A DNA stretch of 6,387 nt, taken from Oscillospiraceae bacterium (GTDB taxonomy: Bacteria; Bacillota; Clostridia; Oscillospirales; Ruminococcaceae). Below are positions 5,697-6,387 of this stretch, in pieces (positions within the stretch are counted from its first letter, which is position 1; the number at the start of each line of letters is the position of its first letter). The stretch spans positions 1 to 6,387 of the forward strand of contig JAHHTS010000118.1 in assembly GCA_020024475.1 (NCBI GenBank), in the 5' to 3' direction. The notes beneath the pieces were generated by a model. That model made no database searches. It was not told the origin of the DNA and worked only from the letters and a program-made list of their open reading frames with translations. A program made the translations under genes and the position numbers.

Positions 5697-6387
5697 TTAA
5701 AAGATATCCTACTGTGTTGCCTTTCTAAAAAAGGATGTTCTTTCCATAATACTGTCGAAGCAGGGGTATTTACAACAGCGAAAACGTCTTAATCCTGAAG
5801 GTTTTTCTTATTTGAGTGATGAATTATGACTGATTTCTATCATTCTTCCAATCCACGGCTCTGGAATGGACTTTTGTTACTAGCAATTGATGGAAGTAAA
5901 GCAGAAGTGCCGTATTCATCAGAAAACCGAGAGGGTTTTGGAAAAAGTAATAATCAACATTTAGAACTTGGACAGGTACGGGCACTTGTAAGTTGTATGT
6001 ATGATATTTTGAATCAGTTTTATCTGGATATTGAAATTTCACATATTTCCACCAGCGAAACAGAACTTGCCCCCCAAAAAAATCTAAATCATTTTATGCA
6101 TACAGATATCAAACAGCCTGTATTAGCTATTTTTGACAGAGGATATCCATCTATAAAGTTTATTGATTTTGGAGAAACAGAGAAAAAATATCATACTCTA
6201 AAAAACAAAATGAAATTTGAAAATGTAACGGGAAAATCAACAATTTATGTGGAGCAGGGTTTTCGCACAAAATACTGGCATATAATATGGTACAGGATAT
6301 CCATAAAGCTGACGATGAGATGGTATTTATAAAAAGTAGCGAAAAAGGCAGAGATGGAAGAATATATTTTGCCGCAAAGAAAGTTAC
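5697..6387 (+). pseudogene. IS4-type transposase, degenerate, continues past the right edge
   Basis: The remnant is recognised in three frames. From 5755 it reads SKQGYLQQRKRLNPEGFSYL then SDEL. One lost base near 5826 shifts it to MTDFYHSSNP with AIDGSKAEVP (first catalytic Asp, residue 22 of this frame) and IFDRGYPS (second Asp, 104). Then FIDFGE jumps directly to TEKKYHTLKNKMKFENVTGK, which holds the Glu119 and Lys126 of the Y-(2)-R-(3)-E-(6)-K signature but not its Tyr and Arg. As I recall the family, roughly 100 residues that normally lie in between are missing. A further one-base loss near 6258-6260 shifts to FSHKILAYNMVQDIHKADDE, which stays open to the window end. The 5' part before 5755 (LKDILLCCLSKKGCSFHNTV, another frame) is less certain. 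It cannot encode an active transposase. Confidence 0.85.

Overview
The window is AT-rich, with strong AGGAGG-type ribosome binding sites, Sec and lipoprotein signal peptides, and protein families typical of low-GC Firmicutes. The style of the genes, including an IS4-type transposase of a kind I associate with gut clostridia, suggests Clostridia, probably Lachnospiraceae. This placement is an inference from sequence style and not from a database match.

Layout. (1) Bases 1-354 hold two decayed or broken genes on the minus strand: a gene running off the left edge that appears frameshifted in an A-run, and the C-terminal remnant of the gene before it. (2) Bases 355-616 are a gene-poor spacer. (3) Bases 617-5608 hold one block of co-directional minus-strand genes. 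In transcription order these are an ECF-type sigma factor (5608-5132), a tiny ORF broken by an in-frame TAG (5124-4960), a secreted Cys-rich protein (4917-4507), a 248-bp structured leader with a perfect 15-bp inverted repeat, a small secreted Cys-free protein (4258-3863), a lipoprotein membrane-fusion/adaptor protein (3860-3009), an ABC ATPase (2999-2298), a MacB/FtsX-type permease (2317-1121) and an acidic lipoprotein (1096-617). (4) From about 5697 to the right edge, on the plus strand, lies an IS4-type transposase pseudogene with at least two frameshifts and an internal deletion.

How the genes may work together. The adaptor, ATPase and permease form a complete MacB-like tripartite set of the kind seen in Gram-positive bacteria, such as B. 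subtilis YknXYZ, which protects against the SdpC toxin. They sit 2 nt behind a gene for a small exported, cysteine-free protein and are followed by a lipoprotein. The simplest reading is a secreted peptide or bacteriocin-like effector with a dedicated export or self-protection pump and possibly a lipoprotein immunity factor. The locus may be controlled by the sigma factor at its head. The peptide matches no family I can name, and its activity is inferred only from context. Three annotated starts were chosen against longer in-frame alternatives (4258, 3860 and 2317), mostly because of where the ribosome binding site lies.
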